NCBI GenBank assembly: GCA_030613145.1
Contig: JAUWMM010000099.1
Location: 1-6,883, forward strand
DNA length: 6,883 nucleotides
From: Desulfobacterales bacterium
GTDB lineage: Bacteria; Desulfobacterota; Desulfobacteria; Desulfobacterales; C00003060
Direction: 5' to 3'
The stretch's first letter is position 1. Each line of letters opens with the position of its first letter. The notes below the pieces were generated by a model. It ran no database searches and was not told where the DNA came from. It was given only the letters and a program-made list of their open reading frames with translations. Of this stretch, positions 6,106 to 6,883 are shown piece after piece. The position numbers and the translations under genes are program-made.

Positions 6106-6291
6106 CTATTCCTTAAGGAGAATCTTGTGATTCACTAGGGAGAGGGCATGAATACGGGCGTGTATGAACTTCTGGTCGCCGAAGATATTCACCAGCCGGA
6201 GCCCGTGGTTTTCCGGTTCAACCTTGTCGACTGCCTCCATCACAAGTTCTTCATCGCCATCGCGGATTATGTAGGCATTGGCTTCACACAT
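6106..6291 (-). CDS. cooT: CooT-family small nickel-binding protein
   Basis: The 61-residue protein begins MCEANAYIIRDG and continues ELVMEAVDKVEPE, with IFGDQKFI (36-43) near the middle. This is the pattern and length of the CooT family, small cytoplasmic proteins in which the cysteine right after the start methionine takes part in nickel binding. The founding member assists CO-dehydrogenase nickel maturation in Rhodospirillum rubrum. C2 is present here. No CO-dehydrogenase genes are visible, so its role at this locus is open. The start ATG lies within the end of the DUF3842 gene (8-bp overlap), suggesting coupled translation; AAGGAG (6310-6305) lies 13 bases upstream. The ispH-ubiA gene follows 36 bp downstream on the same strand. 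Confidence 0.85.
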   Translation of the reverse strand: MCEANAYIIRDGDEELVMEAVDKVEPENHGLRLVNIFGDQKFIHARIHALSLVNHKILLKE

Positions 6292-6706
6292 TTTCAGATA
6301 TCAGCTCCTTCAAGTGTTTTTCGATTAAAGTTTCGATCAGGGGGGGGAGTGGGGTAGTCGGCATCCCTACAATGTCCACATTTTCCTGGGTAAGTGGAAC
6401 GAAAAACTTTTTAGCCGGGCACGCAGCCACGGCCTCGGCAATCCTTGGTGTGACCTCGCCCATCATAGCATGAGCCATTACAATCCCTATGGGAGCCACA
6501 ACAAGATCGGCCTGCGAAACCATGCGGACAATGGCATTTTCTCCAGAAGCGCCCCGGTTTGCCCTTGCCTTGAGCATTTGGGCTGTGGCAATGGCGTTTG
6601 TCCCGAGCGCGATAATTTCCACTGATTCGTCAAAGGCTTCCTTAAGTTTTTTAATGATGGCGCTTCCTATGCCTCCACCCTGGCCGTCAATTACACAGAT
6701 GCGCAT
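6284..6706 (-). CDS. DUF3842 family protein of unknown function
   Basis: The 140-residue protein starts with a dinucleotide-binding-like glycine-rich loop, MRICVIDGQGGGIG (1-14), followed by EIIALGTNAIATAQML (30-45), GASGENAIV (52-60), APIGIVMAHAMMGEVTP (71-87) and a PL-T near 104-106. This matches the DUF3842 family in length and motif order, a cytoplasmic Rossmann-like fold with no known activity. No catalytic residues can be assigned. GGAGG lies about 14 bases upstream of the ATG, a rather long spacing. It is the first visible gene of the minus-strand operon, and its last codons AAT-GTG-TGA contain the cooT start. No membrane segment or signal peptide is apparent. Confidence 0.88.
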   Translation of the reverse strand: MRICVIDGQGGGIGSAIIKKLKEAFDESVEIIALGTNAIATAQMLKARANRGASGENAIVRMVSQADLVVAPIGIVMAHAMMGEVTPRIAEAVAACPAKKFFVPLTQENVDIVGMPTTPLPPLIETLIEKHLKELISENV

Positions 6707-6732
6707 TTTTCAGATCTTGTCCTCCCGTCCAC

Positions 6733-6770
6733 GCTTCCGGCAAGCTCGTTATTTTAGCTTCGTCGGAAGC
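6733..6770 (-). promoter_or_regulatory. Nested stem-loop in the leader of the DUF3842-cooT-ispH operon
   Basis: GCTTCCG (6733-6739) pairs perfectly with CGGAAGC (6764-6770), and inside it AAGCT (6742-6746) pairs with AGCTT (6756-6760) around a 9-nt AT-rich loop. It lies 26 bp upstream of the DUF3842 ATG and just upstream of its GGAGG box, so it would be in the mRNA leader if transcription starts further right. There is no T-run on the minus-strand side, so it is not an obvious terminator. No recognised riboswitch class; no confident promoter was found beside it. Confidence 0.45.
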
Positions 6771-6815
6771 ATTATTTAGTTTCCATCCATAAATGGCCCT
6801 TTTCCGCAATCGCCG

Positions 6816-6876
6816 ACTTCGCCATCCGCCGTCGGCCATAGCCTATGGCGGAGGCCGAAGTAGCCTTCTTGGCTAC
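6816..6876. repeat. REP-like dyad block at the right edge
   Basis: ACTTCG (6816-6821) and TCCGCC (6825-6830) pair with GGCGGA (6847-6852) and CGAAGT (6856-6861) to give a long interrupted hairpin. Its loop holds a competing near-perfect palindrome, GCCATAG-C-CTATGGC (6835-6849). Immediately after, GTAGCC-TTCTT-GGCTAC (6860-6876) forms a second 6-bp hairpin. The compact GC-rich nested dyads look like a repetitive extragenic palindrome. It may continue past the window. Confidence 0.55.
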
Positions 6877-6883
6877 GAGCCGA

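Noticed and set aside
1..6883. CRISPR array, tRNA, rRNA, phage or transposase gene
   Set aside because: No regularly spaced repeats, no cloverleaf or rRNA-like stretch and no integrase or transposase motifs seen on either strand.

Overview
The window looks like chromosomal DNA from a strictly anaerobic bacterium of the former Deltaproteobacteria (Desulfobacterota, sulfate-reducer type). This is an inference from gene content: an IspH-UbiA fusion, a CooT-DUF3842 pair, an RhlB-type helicase and an Era-linked ATP-grasp gene. No rRNA or other taxonomic marker is present. I see no phage, plasmid, CRISPR, tRNA or rRNA signal.

Layout. (1) Positions 1-81, minus strand: the first 27 codons of a probable sodium:amino-acid (AGCS-type) symporter, running off the left edge. 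(2) Positions 82-553: a divergent intergenic region. It holds a 142-bp near-palindromic, MITE-like element (268-409) flanked by AATTC direct repeats, then a near-consensus sigma-70 promoter (442-470) and a structured leader for era. (3) Positions 554-2285, plus strand: era, then one base later a RimK-like ATP-grasp gene of unknown substrate. (4) Positions 2259-3575, minus strand: an RhlB-type DEAD-box helicase interrupted by two in-frame stop codons six codons apart. Its 3' end overlaps the ATP-grasp gene tail-to-tail by 27 bp. (5) Positions 3576-3971: no gene, but a minus-strand promoter for the helicase and a dense cluster of inverted and direct repeats. (6) Positions 3972-4301, plus strand: a small stand-alone HNH nuclease-like protein. 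(7) Positions 6706 to 4336, minus strand: an apparent operon of DUF3842, cooT and an ispH-ubiA fusion, the first two overlapping by 8 bp. (8) Positions 6707-6883: the leader of that operon, with a nested hairpin and a strongly dyadic, REP-like block at the right edge.

How the genes fit together. Era (16S rRNA/30S maturation) and RhlB (RNA unwinding) are RNA-metabolism housekeeping genes, though here RhlB appears broken. The minus-strand operon joins the last step of the non-mevalonate isoprenoid pathway to a membrane prenyltransferase-like domain. It is preceded by a small nickel-binding-type protein and a conserved Rossmann-like protein of unknown role.

The points most worth following are the MITE-like hairpin with a perfectly spaced RBS and five-codon reading frame at its apex, the double nonsense codons in the helicase, and the IspH-UbiA fusion with its operon partners. 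No wholly new multi-gene system can be claimed from this sequence alone.
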